Assembly (NCBI RefSeq): GCF_002967765.1
Contig: NZ_PUHY01000015.1
Location: forward strand, 62,001-126,000
Source of the DNA: Blastopirellula marina
GTDB taxonomy: Bacteria; Planctomycetota; Planctomycetia; Pirellulales; Pirellulaceae
Reading direction: 5' to 3'
Length of the DNA stretch: 64,000 nucleotides
In this document: one piece after another, positions 26,329 to 36,357 of the stretch
Numbering within the stretch: position 1 is the first letter of the stretch
Layout of the letters: each line of letters opens with the position of its first letter
The notes under the pieces: model-generated
Databases searched by the model: none
Told to the model about the DNA's origin: nothing
Seen by the model: the letters and a program-made list of their open reading frames with translations, nothing else
Translations under genes and position numbers: made by a program

Positions 26329-27246
26329 TTAACGTCCTGGACCAATGATTCCGATTTCCCAGCACATCAGCGCGACCGGGGCGCCAAGTAGCATCGAGTC
26401 GAGAACATCCAGGATTCCACCCAGGCCGATGAGCCACGTGCTGGAGTCTTTTGTCTCCATGTCTCGTTTGAACATCGATTCGGCAAGATCGCCAACCATG
26501 CCGGCAGGCGAGACCAAAAGGGCGAAAAGTAGCCAGCCCAAAGGAATCGACTCAACTGGGCTGCCCAACATCCAGGGGCCGACCCATTGAAACATCACGT
26601 AGCTTCCCAGGCAGGACGCGGCTAAACCACCGAGCGTTCCTTCCAGCGTCTTGCCGGGACTTAGACGAGGGACAAGTTTGGTGCGTCCGAAGTTCGAACC
26701 AATGAAGTAAGCTCCGATATCCGAGATCTTCACCACCACGATCATCGACAACAAAGCGAGCATGCCGTAAGCGTTCGCATCCGGGATATCTTGCACCACG
26801 ACGCGCAGGCGGGTGACAAAGCTGATCAAGCCGCCGACGTAAAAGATCGCGAAGATGGTCAGCCCCAGGTGAATCATTGAATGCCCCGGTTTTTCGTACC
26901 GGCGCATTTCACCAACGATCGCCAAGATTGCGCCCAATGCGAGTGCAAACAGCGTCCACTGAGCTTGATCGGTTTGATCAGGGACGTTTGACAGCGGCCA
27001 CCACATCGGGATGCCAGCTGCCATGACGACCAAAAATGTCCCCATGTGGCACGACCATCCAATCGGGTGAAGCTGTTTCGCTCGCAGTAAGTTGAGAACT
27101 TCTTCCGCAGCCATGACGGCTAACAGCATCACCAGCGGAAAGAGCCAGATTCCAGGGCGACCGAAGTTGTAGTAGAAGTCGAGCCAGCTAAGTCCGCAAA
27201 GAGGCAGAATGATGGCGAACGCTCCAATCAGTCGCCACTTGAGCAC
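26329..27246 (-). CDS. cdsA: Phosphatidate cytidylyltransferase
   Basis: CdsA makes CDP-diacylglycerol for phospholipid synthesis in the inner membrane. The 305-residue product has about eight membrane helices. The C-terminal signature reads SMFKRDMETKDSSTW followed by LIGLGGILDVLDS. Compared with the canonical form ending PGHGGILDRIDS, His is replaced by Leu and Arg by Val, while the KRD, KDS and Asp residues are kept. The start is GTG 27246, inside the end of uppS, with a strong AGGAGGGG site. Confidence 0.88.
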   Translation of the reverse strand: MLKWRLIGAFAIILPLCGLSWLDFYYNFGRPGIWLFPLVMLLAVMAAEEVLNLLRAKQLHPIGWSCHMGTFLVVMAAGIPMWWPLSNVPDQTDQAQWTLFALALGAILAIVGEMRRYEKPGHSMIHLGLTIFAIFYVGGLISFVTRLRVVVQDIPDANAYGMLALLSMIVVVKISDIGAYFIGSNFGRTKLVPRLSPGKTLEGTLGGLAASCLGSYVMFQWVGPWMLGSPVESIPLGWLLFALLVSPAGMVGDLAESMFKRDMETKDSSTWLIGLGGILDVLDSMLLGAPVALMCWEIGIIGPGR

Positions 27247-28040
27247 GCGTCCCCTCCTGAGGGCCCACTCTTGCTGAGGCCGCCAAACCTTCGGTCACGA
27301 GAGGCAAAGTTGTAGATCGCGTCTTGCAAGGTTTCCTCGCGGAATTCCGGCCAGCAAAGATCCGTTACCCACAGTTCCGAGTAGCTGATCTGCCACAGCA
27401 GAAAGTTGCTGATCCGCATTTCGCCAGCGGTACGAATCATTAGATCGGGATCTGGCATACCGCGAGTGTAAAGATGCTCGGCAATTGTCTCTTCGGTAAT
27501 GTCTTCCGATTTGAGGCGACCTTCTTTGACCCCTTCCGCAATGCATCGTACGGCGTCGACCATTTCAGCTCGACCGCCGTAATTAATGGCTAAACAGAGG
27601 GTGGTCCCGGTGTTGGCGGCACTCATCTCGATGGTCTTGTCCATCTCGCGCTGGACTTGTTCCGGGATTCCATCTCGACGACCGATGATCTGGACACGAA
27701 CATTTTGCTTCATGATCGTTGCGCGTTCTTCGATCATGTATTGTTCGAGCAGGTGCATGAGGAAGTCGAGCTCGTGCTGCGGGCGCTTCCAGTTTTCGCT
27801 CGACAAGCAGTAAAGCGTCAGCTGACGGATTTTCCGTCGCGCGCACTCTTCGACGGTGCGACGAACGGAACTGACGCCCCGACGGTGGCCTTCGATACGT
27901 GGAAGTCCTTGCCGCTGTGCCCACCGTCCATTGCCATCCATGATCACCGCGATGTGTTCCGGATAACGTTCGCGCGGCAGGTCTTCGATCGGATGTCGCT
28001 CTGTGGTTGCGGCTTTTGTCACTTCGAAGGATCGGGCCAA
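27228..28040 (-). CDS. uppS: Isoprenyl (undecaprenyl) diphosphate synthase
   Basis: UppS is a cis-prenyltransferase that makes the lipid carrier for cell-wall polymers. The 270-residue product has AVIMDGNGRWAQRQGLPRIE with catalytic Asp, then LTLYCLSSENWKRP, the INYGGRAEM segment and DLMIRTAGEMRISNFLLWQ. The start is uncertain: TTG 28040 is the first possible after an in-frame stop, GTG 28022 is an alternative, and neither has a clear ribosome site. It overlaps cdsA by 19 bases. Confidence 0.94.
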   Translation of the reverse strand: MARSFEVTKAATTERHPIEDLPRERYPEHIAVIMDGNGRWAQRQGLPRIEGHRRGVSSVRRTVEECARRKIRQLTLYCLSSENWKRPQHELDFLMHLLEQYMIEERATIMKQNVRVQIIGRRDGIPEQVQREMDKTIEMSAANTGTTLCLAINYGGRAEMVDAVRCIAEGVKEGRLKSEDITEETIAEHLYTRGMPDPDLMIRTAGEMRISNFLLWQISYSELWVTDLCWPEFREETLQDAIYNFASRDRRFGGLSKSGPSGGDACSSGD

Positions 28041-28088
28041 AGGGACGGATTGAATCGGGACTTACGTGTAGCGCCCTATTATGGCCTT

Positions 28089-28116
28089 ATTCCCGGGGGC
28101 ATTTCAACGCGGGAAT
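28089..28116. other. Short hairpin between purA and uppS
   Basis: ATTCCCG (28089-28095) pairs with CGGGAAT (28110-28116) in the 148-base gap. No T-run follows on the minus strand, so a terminator is only possible. Confidence 0.3.
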
Positions 28117-28188
28117 TTCCGCGTCAGCGATTCCCAGGAAAAGCTAATGCTACGTTCGCACCGGCTGGTGATGCCGAAATGCTCAAAC

Positions 28189-29499
28189 TTACGTCGTGGC
28201 CAATTTCAGGACATCCGATGTGAAGATTGTTTGCTTGCGATCGGGACCAACCGAAACTACGCCGACCGGAAAGCCGACCAATTCTTCGATTCGACGAACG
28301 TAAGCCAGGGCATTTTCGGGAAGGTCTTCCATCGATCGAGCACCGGTAATCTCGTCCTTCCAACCGGGAAGGGTCTCGTAAACCGGTTTGACGTTGCGGA
28401 TATCGTCGACGTGCGACGGGAAGCGTGTGATTTTTTCGCCGTTCAATTCGTACGCAACACAGATCTTCAGTTCGTCGAAGGTCGACAGCACATCGAGCAT
28501 CATCAGCGAAAGAACATCGATCCCGCTCACCCGGGCAGTGTAGCGAACGGCAACGGCATCGAACCAGCCCGTGCGGCGTGGACGTCCCGTGGTGGTGCCG
28601 AATTCGTTACCCCGCTGGCGGATTTTTTCGCCCGTTTCGTCATGTAGCTCAGTGGGGAAAGGGCCACCACCAACGCGGGTGCTGTACGCCTTCGCTACGC
28701 CAATGACTTGATCGATGTGCTTGGCTGGAACACCGGCACCAGCCGAGGCACCAACGCCGGAGCTGTTGCTGCTGGTAACAAACGGGTACGTGCCATGGTC
28801 CACATCAAGCAGAGCGCCTTGGGCACCCTCGAAAAGAATCGTCTTTTGATCGTCGACGGCGTTGAGAAGCAAGTCAGTCGAGTCGCAAACGTAAGGACGC
28901 AATCGTTCGGCATAGGCCGCGAATTCGTCGTAAATCTTGGCGGCGTCCAGTGGTTCGAAGGCGCCGTCTTCATACATACTAGCGATTGTGCGATTTTTCT
29001 TATCGCAAATCATAAAGACTTTGTCTTTGAAATTGGGGCGGAGCATATCCCCCAAGCGGATTGCATACGATCGGCCGACCTTATCGCGGTAGCATGGGCC
29101 AATGCCACGTAAGGTGGTGCCAATGTTCTCACCGTCGGCCGTCCCTTGGTTCATGGCGCGATCTTCAGCAATATGCCAAGGGAAGATGATGTGCGAGCGA
29201 TCACTGAGGCGGAGGTTATCAATCGGAACCCCTCGATCGGTGAGGCCATCCATTTCGCCTAGTAGGATCGGCGGATTAATAACTACCCCGGCAGTGATCA
29301 CGTTGAGCACTTCACTGCGAAGAATCCCACTGGGAATGTGGTGCAGCTTATAGACGTTTTCGCCGTCAACCACGGTGTGGCCGGCGTTTGCACCGCCTAA
29401 AAAGCGGGCCACGATGTCGTGGTGTTGCGTCAAAAGATCGACGAGTTTCCCTTTGGCCTCGTCACCCCACTGCAAACCAATAACACACGAACCAGCCAC
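28189..29499 (-). CDS. purA: Adenylosuccinate synthetase
   Basis: PurA joins IMP and aspartate with GTP in AMP synthesis. The 436-residue product has the GTP-binding loop [15 protein letters not shown] near the N-terminus, [59 protein letters not shown] and the [12 protein letters not shown] segment. The start is GTG 29499 with GGAGAG 8 bases upstream; a longer frame to 29541 lacks homology. Confidence 0.96.
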   Translation of the reverse strand: MAGSCVIGLQWGDEAKGKLVDLLTQHHDIVARFLGGANAGHTVVDGENVYKLHHIPSGILRSEVLNVITAGVVINPPILLGEMDGLTDRGVPIDNLRLSDRSHIIFPWHIAEDRAMNQGTADGENIGTTLRGIGPCYRDKVGRSYAIRLGDMLRPNFKDKVFMICDKKNRTIASMYEDGAFEPLDAAKIYDEFAAYAERLRPYVCDSTDLLLNAVDDQKTILFEGAQGALLDVDHGTYPFVTSSNSSGVGASAGAGVPAKHIDQVIGVAKAYSTRVGGGPFPTELHDETGEKIRQRGNEFGTTTGRPRRTGWFDAVAVRYTARVSGIDVLSLMMLDVLSTFDELKICVAYELNGEKITRFPSHVDDIRNVKPVYETLPGWKDEITGARSMEDLPENALAYVRRIEELVGFPVGVVSVGPDRKQTIFTSDVLKLATT

Positions 29500-29726
29500 A
29501 AACTCTCTCCAGTGATAGCAATTAATTCCAGACGAACCCACCTAGTGTAGCGCGAAGCGGGGGAAGTGGTCAACGAGGCGGCAGTGTTGCGGAGGTCCAT
29601 TCTGGGGGAATTCGGCTTCATTGGCCCGCCACAAACCGATACACTCCGCAATAGCCGAGACTTTTCGCGTTCTTACGCGAATAATGCAAGCTGCCTGAAG
29701 ACTTTCCGCCTTACTTGGTTTGTGCG

Positions 29727-31331
29727 ATGACAACCATTTTCCTGATGGCCATGATGATGGCCGCCCCCGATACACCCACGCCCCAGGCTTACGATACGGT
29801 TGTGGTCTGTCCCCAGCCCTACGTCGAGGCGATGCGACCCTGGTTCGAGTATCGAACCAAGCAAGGTCATAGAGTTGGGGTAGTTACGGATACGTCATCC
29901 AAGAAGAAAATCCGCGAGACCATTCGCCAAGCCGCCGAAAAAGGCGAGCTTAAGCAAGTGCTCCTGGTGGGGGATGTGATCGCTGACGGTTCTCAGGAAG
30001 TGGGTGTGCCGGTTCATTACCAGAAAGCGGTGGTTAACGTGCTTTTTGGCTCCGAACCGGAGATTCCCACCGACAATTACTACGCTGATCTCGACGACGA
30101 TAACATTCCCGATGTTGCGATCGGCAGGTTCTCGGTCAGTAACGAAGAAGAGTTGAAGGGGATCGTTGCCAAGACGCTAGAGTACGAAACCAACATCAAA
30201 TCGGGCGATTGGCGGCGCCGGTTGCACTTCGTGGCTGGACTGGGTGGTTTCGGCACCGTGGTCGATACGATGTTAGAGTCGGCTACCAAGAAGTTTTTGA
30301 CCGACGAGATTCCTGCCCATTTCGAGACCGTCGTCGCGCAAGGAAGCTGGCAAAGTCCTTACTGTCCCGATCCACGAGAATTCCGCGACGAGGTTGTGCG
30401 GCAACTCAATGACGGCGGACTTTTCTGGGTTTACATGGGGCATGGTCACGTCGAGCATCTCGATTATGTGCGAGTCCCGAACGACGCGTTTCCGATACTA
30501 TCTACCGACGATGCGGCTGCCCTGCGAAATGAATCGTCGCATCCGATCGCTATCTTTCTGTCGTGTTATACGGGAGCAATCGACGCCCGAAGTGCCTGCC
30601 TGGCAGAGCTTTTACATCGCAGCGAAGGTGGCCCGGTTGCCGTTTATGCAGGATCACGCGTTACTATGCCTTACGCGATGAGCGTGATGGGAACAGAAAT
30701 GTTGCAGCAGTACTTTAAGGAGAAGCAGCCCACACTGGGGCAATTGATTCTGCAGGCCAAGCGGGAATCGATACGTCAGGGCGGGAAGACAGGCAATCGC
30801 AAAATGCTCGATACCATGGCCCAGTTAATAAGCCCGAAGCCGAAGCTCCTAAAAGAAGAGCGGATTGAGCACTTAGCCCTCTTCAACTTACTGGGTGATC
30901 CGCTGCTGCGATTGCCCCATGCTTCTCCTGTCGAGATCACCGCACCCAACACAGCCGCGCCAGGCGAAACCATCGAAATCGCTGGCCGAACAGAAATGCC
31001 CGGCAAAGTTCATTTGGAACTGGTTTGCCGCCGCGATGGCTTTGTCGCTACCTTGCCCAAACGTCTGGAATACGACGGTCGGCACGACCAACTGACCGGT
31101 TACAACGAAACCTTTCGGGCTGCGAACGATCGAGCCTGGCAAGTGGTTGACCTAACGGCAATCGACGGCGAGTTCCGTACCGAGCTGCAAATCCCTGAGA
31201 CGTGCCAAGGTCCCTGTCATGTACGGGTGTGGGTCGAAGGTGTCTCGCAAGTCGGGTTAGGCTCGCAGGATATCGAGATTAAGCGCCTTCCCCCCAAGGA
31301 AGAGCCTCTCGCCAATTCGGTGGCAAAATAA
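29727..31331 (+). CDS. Secreted gingipain-like peptidase, C25 family
   Basis: The 534-residue product has a short hydrophobic N-terminus (MTTIFLMAMMMAAP) and a C25 caspase-fold domain. Segments include VLLVGDVI, IPTDNYYADLDDDNIPDVAIGRFSV (split: TDNYYADLDDDN, DVAIGRFSV), the catalytic His region FWVYMGHGHVEH and the catalytic Cys in IFLSCYTGAIDA. A C-terminal Ig-like region starts at about residue 410 (SPVEITAPNTAAPGETI). It is probably a Cys endopeptidase acting outside the cytoplasm. The ATG at 29727 is preferred over TTG 29715; no ribosome site is evident. It is divergent from purA. Confidence 0.82.
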   Translation: MTTIFLMAMMMAAPDTPTPQAYDTVVVCPQPYVEAMRPWFEYRTKQGHRVGVVTDTSSKKKIRETIRQAAEKGELKQVLLVGDVIADGSQEVGVPVHYQKAVVNVLFGSEPEIPTDNYYADLDDDNIPDVAIGRFSVSNEEELKGIVAKTLEYETNIKSGDWRRRLHFVAGLGGFGTVVDTMLESATKKFLTDEIPAHFETVVAQGSWQSPYCPDPREFRDEVVRQLNDGGLFWVYMGHGHVEHLDYVRVPNDAFPILSTDDAAALRNESSHPIAIFLSCYTGAIDARSACLAELLHRSEGGPVAVYAGSRVTMPYAMSVMGTEMLQQYFKEKQPTLGQLILQAKRESIRQGGKTGNRKMLDTMAQLISPKPKLLKEERIEHLALFNLLGDPLLRLPHASPVEITAPNTAAPGETIEIAGRTEMPGKVHLELVCRRDGFVATLPKRLEYDGRHDQLTGYNETFRAANDRAWQVVDLTAIDGEFRTELQIPETCQGPCHVRVWVEGVSQVGLGSQDIEIKRLPPKEEPLANSVAK

Positions 31332-31563
31332 TGTTCTATGTCGCTAGGTTTCTTTTCTCTCATCCGCTGATTTCCCGCGGTGGTCTCGATTTCATCCCAT
31401 TATCGAGCGGAAAGGCTTGATCGATGGTGTAGAATGTGGGTAGAGTGAAATTGCAAATCGGGCAAGCTGTTGCTTGATTTCGCTGACAGACCGTTGTGGA
31501 GGACCCGCAACGCCACTCTCCTGCCTGATCTCACCATTCCCGCCCCACGATTGGGATTTTTCA

Positions 31564-34500
31564 ATGAAATCGTTGCTCACGCACGGCATCCAATGGGTGG
31601 CCGCTGGTGCCACGTTCGCTTGCTTGCTGATTTCCGCTCCAACGACTTTCGCGGATGATACAGACAAAATCGACTTCAATCGTGATATTCGTCCGCTTCT
31701 ATCCGATCGCTGCTACTCATGTCATGGACCGGACGAAAACCATCGTGAAGGGGGTGTCCGGTTTGACGTCCCAGAAAGTGCGCTCGCAGAGGCCGACTCG
31801 GGTGAATTCCCCATCGTCCCTGGCAAGCCGGGCGAGAGTGAACTGATTGCACGGATCTCAACCAAAGACGAATCGATTCAGATGCCGCCACCCGAGTCGA
31901 ACAAATCACTCACGGCGGAAGAGACCGAGAAGCTTCGCAAATGGATCGAACAAGGTGCCAAGTTCGAGAAGCATTGGTCCTTCAATGTTCCCCAAAAGTC
32001 GGAGCCCCCAGAAGTTAGTTTGCCCGGTTGGAACGAAACCGAGATCGATAAGTTTCTTGGCGCTCGCATTGAAAAAGAAAAGCTTCAGCCTGGTCCGCCA
32101 GCCGACAAGCTAACGCTCATTCGTCGCGTGACGTTCGTCCTGACAGGGTTGCCGCCAACCCAGGAAGAGGTTGACGCTTTCCTGGCGGACGAATCTCCCG
32201 ACGCTTACGAAAAGCTGGTCGATCGCTTGTTGGCTTCGCCTCACTATGGCGAGCACATGGCTCGCTACTGGCTCGATGCCGCTCGATACGCGGACACGCA
32301 CGGGTTGCACTTAGACAACTACCGCGAGATGTGGATGTATCGCGATTGGGTTATCGATGCGTTCAATGAGAACAAACCGTACGACGTCTTTCTGACCGAA
32401 CAACTGGCCGGCGACTTGCTGCCGAATCCATCTTGGGAGCAACAGGTTGCATCTGGCTTCAATCGCTGCAATGTCACAACCAATGAAGGTGGTTCGATCA
32501 AAGCAGAAGTGAAAATGCGGAATGTGAACGATCGCGTTGTGACCACTGGGACCGTTTTCATGGGACTAACCATGGATTGCACGCGTTGCCACGATCACAA
32601 ATACGATCCGCTGAAACAAAAAGACTTCTACGCGATGTACGGATTCTTCAACAGCATGAATGGGAATCCGATGGATGGGAACAACAAAGCCCATCCCCCG
32701 ACAATTTACTCGAAAGAGGCCGTAGAACAGATCGCTGCCCTAGATCAACAAATTCGCCAGAAGCAAGACGAAATTCGAACGACGTTGGCCAAAATCGACT
32801 ATCAAGATCCAGGCCCAGGCGTGGACAATCCTGAGATCGATCCCGAAGAAATTGTGTGGATCGAAGATGGTGTCCCTGGCAAAGCGGAAGTCAGCGGTGA
32901 CTACGGGTGGGTGACCGCACCCGAGCCTGTGTTCAGCGGCGAAAAGTCTGCTAAGCGAACCGTGACCGGCAATCAGCAATGCTACTTCGTCAATTCGGAT
33001 CAGCCCATTACTGTGTTCAAAGGGGATACGCTGTTCGCCTACGTTTACATCGATCCTAAAAACCCGACCAAAGAGATCATGTTCCAGTGGAACGACGGCG
33101 ATTGGGATCAACGGGCCTATTGGGGCGAAGACAAGATCGCCTACGGAACGAATGGCAAAACGAAGCACCGTATTGGTGACCTGCCAGAAGCAGGCAAGTG
33201 GGCACGCTTGGAAGTGCCTATCGCGAAAGTCGGTCTGGGAGAAGGTGCTAAGATAAATGGTTGGGCATTCACTCAGTTCGACGGCACCGTCCACTGGGAC
33301 AAGGCCGGAATGGTGACCAAGTATGGCAAAAAGCCGCAGTTCAAGTCGCTAAAGGACTGGATCGATTTTGCCACCAAGTCGCCGGGGGCTCTCGATCCGG
33401 CAAACAAGCAGATCACAGAGATCTTGAAGAAGGCAGCCGATCAGCGATCGGAAGGGGAGTTCAAACAACTTCAAAACTACTTCCTGGAGTTCGTCTGCCA
33501 AGACACGCAGGAAACCTTCAACAAACTGCGGGCTGAACTGAAGGGAATGTCGGACAAACAAAACGAGATCCGCAATTCGGCGCCGACGACTCTAGTTTAC
33601 ATTGAAGCGGATAAGCCAGTTCCTTCGCATATTCTGAATCGAGGCGAATACGACCAATTGGGCGAGGAAGTGGCTCGCGATGTTCCTGGCTTCCTGCCAC
33701 CGATGACCGAAGAGATGCCGAAGGATCGCCTAGGCCTCGCAATGTGGCTGACCGATGCCTCGCACCCACTAACAGCGCGTGTCGCTGTGAATCGCTTATG
33801 GCAGCACGTTTTCGGGGTCGGATTGGTGAAAACCTCCGAAGATTTCGGTTCTCAAGGAAGTGTCCCTTCGCATCCGAAACTGCTGGATAACCTTGCGGTG
33901 GAATTTCGGGAGAACGGTTGGGACATGAAGAATTTGATGAAACGCATGGTCATGTCCACCGCGTATCAACAGTCCTCGGCGGTTACGCCAGAGCTTGTGA
34001 AGAAGGATCCCGAGAATCGCCTGCTCGCCCGTGGACCTCGTCACCGGTTGGATGCCGAGATGCTACGTGATCAAGCCCTCGCACTCAGCGGGTTATTGGT
34101 CGACAAGCAAGGCGGTCCATCGGTGAAACCACCTCAACCGGACGGTTTGTGGAAAGCGGTCGGTTACTCCGGCAGCAATACCGTGAACTTCAAGGCGGAT
34201 GAAGGGGACGAAAAAGTTCACCGACGCACGTTGTACACATTCATCAAGCGAACGGCACTCGCGCCGCAGATGAGTACCTTTGACGCCCCGAATCGCGAGT
34301 CGTGCACGGTTCGTCGCGAACGTACCAACACGCCACTTCAAGCACTGCTTCTATTGAACGACCCGCAATACATGGAAGCAGCCGTCGCGATGGCTCGTCG
34401 AGCGATGGATGAAGGAGGAGCCGATCCAATCTCTAAGGTTGATTTCCTGACATCGCTTTGCCTGATGAACCCCGGCAACGAGGTTCAAAAGAAGGAACTG

Positions 34501-34656
34501 GAATCGCTTTACTTCGATAGTTTGACCTACTTCCAGCAGCATCCGGAAGCTGCCGCCAAACTGGTTGGGCAATCCGAGGTTCCAGCGGAATTGGCGGCCT
34601 GGGCAATGGTTTGCAACGCAATCCTGAACTTGGACGAAGTTATCTCGCAACGTTAG
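31564..34656 (+). CDS. PSCyt1-DUF1549-DUF1553 secreted cytochrome-type protein
   Basis: The 1030-residue product has a signal peptide (residues 1-32). A planctomycete-type cytochrome c domain follows with CYSCHGPDENHREGGVRFD (about 50-70), then DUF1549 (about 165-385) containing MDCTRCHDHKYDP, and DUF1553 (about 720-1000) ending with TPLQALLLLNDPQYME. Between them, at about 429-585, an extra segment (VWIEDGVPGKAEVSGDYGW..., WNDGDWDQRAYWGED) looks like a beta-sandwich carbohydrate-binding domain. It forms a pair with the DUF1501 gene 63 bases downstream. The substrate is unknown. ATG 31564 begins the signal peptide. Confidence 0.92.
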   Translation: MKSLLTHGIQWVAAGATFACLLISAPTTFADDTDKIDFNRDIRPLLSDRCYSCHGPDENHREGGVRFDVPESALAEADSGEFPIVPGKPGESELIARISTKDESIQMPPPESNKSLTAEETEKLRKWIEQGAKFEKHWSFNVPQKSEPPEVSLPGWNETEIDKFLGARIEKEKLQPGPPADKLTLIRRVTFVLTGLPPTQEEVDAFLADESPDAYEKLVDRLLASPHYGEHMARYWLDAARYADTHGLHLDNYREMWMYRDWVIDAFNENKPYDVFLTEQLAGDLLPNPSWEQQVASGFNRCNVTTNEGGSIKAEVKMRNVNDRVVTTGTVFMGLTMDCTRCHDHKYDPLKQKDFYAMYGFFNSMNGNPMDGNNKAHPPTIYSKEAVEQIAALDQQIRQKQDEIRTTLAKIDYQDPGPGVDNPEIDPEEIVWIEDGVPGKAEVSGDYGWVTAPEPVFSGEKSAKRTVTGNQQCYFVNSDQPITVFKGDTLFAYVYIDPKNPTKEIMFQWNDGDWDQRAYWGEDKIAYGTNGKTKHRIGDLPEAGKWARLEVPIAKVGLGEGAKINGWAFTQFDGTVHWDKAGMVTKYGKKPQFKSLKDWIDFATKSPGALDPANKQITEILKKAADQRSEGEFKQLQNYFLEFVCQDTQETFNKLRAELKGMSDKQNEIRNSAPTTLVYIEADKPVPSHILNRGEYDQLGEEVARDVPGFLPPMTEEMPKDRLGLAMWLTDASHPLTARVAVNRLWQHVFGVGLVKTSEDFGSQGSVPSHPKLLDNLAVEFRENGWDMKNLMKRMVMSTAYQQSSAVTPELVKKDPENRLLARGPRHRLDAEMLRDQALALSGLLVDKQGGPSVKPPQPDGLWKAVGYSGSNTVNFKADEGDEKVHRRTLYTFIKRTALAPQMSTFDAPNRESCTVRRERTNTPLQALLLLNDPQYMEAAVAMARRAMDEGGADPISKVDFLTSLCLMNPGNEVQKKELESLYFDSLTYFQQHPEAAAKLVGQSEVPAELAAWAMVCNAILNLDEVISQR

Positions 34657-34719
34657 TTCACTTTCTGACCACCCGAAGTGAACTAGCGATTTTATAAAGT
34701 CTGCAGAACGGACCGAATC

Positions 34720-36183
34720 ATGGATCCTCGTAACGAATACATCGATGCCATTACCCGCCGACATTTCTTCCAAAAGGGAGCGTTGGGCCTAGGGGCTGCA
34801 GCGTTGGCTTCGATGACCGACCTGCCGGCGGAAGCGGCGAAGCTTCCCAGCTCCGGTATTGGTGGTCTGCCGAATCTGCCCCACTTCGCGCCGAAGGCCA
34901 AGCGAGCGATTTACTTGTTTGCCGCTGGTGCACCATGCCAAATGGACTTGTTTGATCACAAGCCGAAGATGGTCGATTGGTACGATAAAGATCTTCCTGA
35001 ATCAGTTCGTCAGGGTCAACGACTCACCACGATGACATCAGGTCAAAGTCGCTTCCCGATTGCCCCATCAAAGTTCAAATTCTCGCCGTATGGCGAAAAC
35101 GGAACCATGATTAGCGAATTGATTCCTTATCATGGGAAGATGATCGATGACATCGCGCTGGTCAAATCGGTGCATACCGAAGCCATCAATCACGATCCGG
35201 CGATTACTTACATCTGCACAGGTAACCAGTTGCCAGGACGCCCCAGTCTTGGATCATGGTTAAGTTACGGTCTCGGTTCGATGAACTCGAATCTGCCGAC
35301 TTTCGTCGTCATGACACCGAACTGGAGTTCCCGTCGCGACGCTCAGGCCTTGTACAATCGCCTGTGGGGAGCCGGCTTCCTGCCGTCAAAGCATTCTGGG
35401 GTCTCGCTGCGAAAGAGCGGTGATCCTATTCTGTTTCTCTCGAATCCGGAGGGTATCGATTCCTCGCTCCGTCGGCGAATGCTCGATAGTGTCTCGAAAA
35501 TCAATCAAGAGACTTACCGGCTTTCAGGCGATCCCGAAACTCAGTCTCGTATTTCCCAATACGAAATGGCGTTCCGCATGCAATCGTCCGTGCCGGAACT
35601 GGTTGACTTGAAACAGGAAACACAGCATACGCTGGACATGTACGGACCGGAGGTCGGTAAGCCGGGCACCTTCGCTGCGAGCTGTCTGCTGGCACGCCGA
35701 ATGGTTGAAAGAGATGTTCGCTTTGTTCAAATCTTCCACCGCGGTTGGGATCAGCACGGCAACGTGGCGAATGATCTACCTGCCCAGGCTAAAGACGTTG
35801 ATCAACCCGCTTGGGCTCTAATCCAAGATTTGAAGATGCGTGGCATGTTGGACGACACGCTGGTCGTCTTTGGTGGTGAGTTTGGCCGGACCATCTACAG
35901 CCAGGGTGGACTCTCGAAAGAGAATTACGGTCGCGACCACCATCCGCGTTGCTTCTCGGTTTGGATGGCCGGCGGCGGGATCAAGCCGGGGATAGTTCAT
36001 GGCGAGACGGATGATTTCAGCTACAACATCGTGAAAGATCCAGTTCATATCTCCGATCTGAATGCCACGATTCTGCATTGTCTCGGGATTGATCATCGGA
36101 AGCTGTCGGTTCCGTTCCAAGGGCTCGATGTCCGACTGACCGGTGTAGAAGATCGAAGTCCGGTCAAAGAATTGCTCGTGTAG
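34720..36183 (+). CDS. DUF1501 Tat-exported protein
   Basis: The 487-residue product starts with a twin-arginine signal ([19 protein letters not shown]). The DUF1501 body shows the alkaline-phosphatase-like core: [36 protein letters not shown]-like [14 protein letters not shown] and [15 protein letters not shown]. It resembles sulfatase-superfamily metal-binding segments but the function is not established. It is paired with the upstream DUF1549/DUF1553 gene, as is typical in planctomycetes. A hairpin follows. Confidence 0.93.
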   Translation: MDPRNEYIDAITRRHFFQKGALGLGAAALASMTDLPAEAAKLPSSGIGGLPNLPHFAPKAKRAIYLFAAGAPCQMDLFDHKPKMVDWYDKDLPESVRQGQRLTTMTSGQSRFPIAPSKFKFSPYGENGTMISELIPYHGKMIDDIALVKSVHTEAINHDPAITYICTGNQLPGRPSLGSWLSYGLGSMNSNLPTFVVMTPNWSSRRDAQALYNRLWGAGFLPSKHSGVSLRKSGDPILFLSNPEGIDSSLRRRMLDSVSKINQETYRLSGDPETQSRISQYEMAFRMQSSVPELVDLKQETQHTLDMYGPEVGKPGTFAASCLLARRMVERDVRFVQIFHRGWDQHGNVANDLPAQAKDVDQPAWALIQDLKMRGMLDDTLVVFGGEFGRTIYSQGGLSKENYGRDHHPRCFSVWMAGGGIKPGIVHGETDDFSYNIVKDPVHISDLNATILHCLGIDHRKLSVPFQGLDVRLTGVEDRSPVKELLV

Positions 36184-36187
36184 TGCG

Positions 36188-36215
36188 TTCGACCGAAGAT
36201 TTCAATTCGGTCGAA
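36188..36215 (+). terminator. Hairpin after the DUF1501 gene
   Basis: A perfect 10-bp stem (TTCGACCGAA at 36188-36197, TTCGGTCGAA at 36206-36215) with an 8-base loop starts 5 bases after the stop. A T-rich stretch follows about 12 bases later. Confidence 0.65.
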
Positions 36216-36357
36216 GCCGCCGACGATTTTTCTTAGAAAACTTCGCTTGCCAGAAGAGGAGAGCCACGGTTTGCCACGGGTGGCCAGCAAGTTTTCTATT
36301 GTTTGAGCCACGGTTCGTCGGCGGCTCAGGCACTCAGGGGGCGATACACTCGCCGAA

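Noticed and set aside
36238-36315. Possible dispersed repeat with 'gagccacggtt' twice and TAGAAAACTT/AAGTTTTCTA arms
   Set aside because: It is too short and imperfect to call a mobile or REP element without a genome-wide search.
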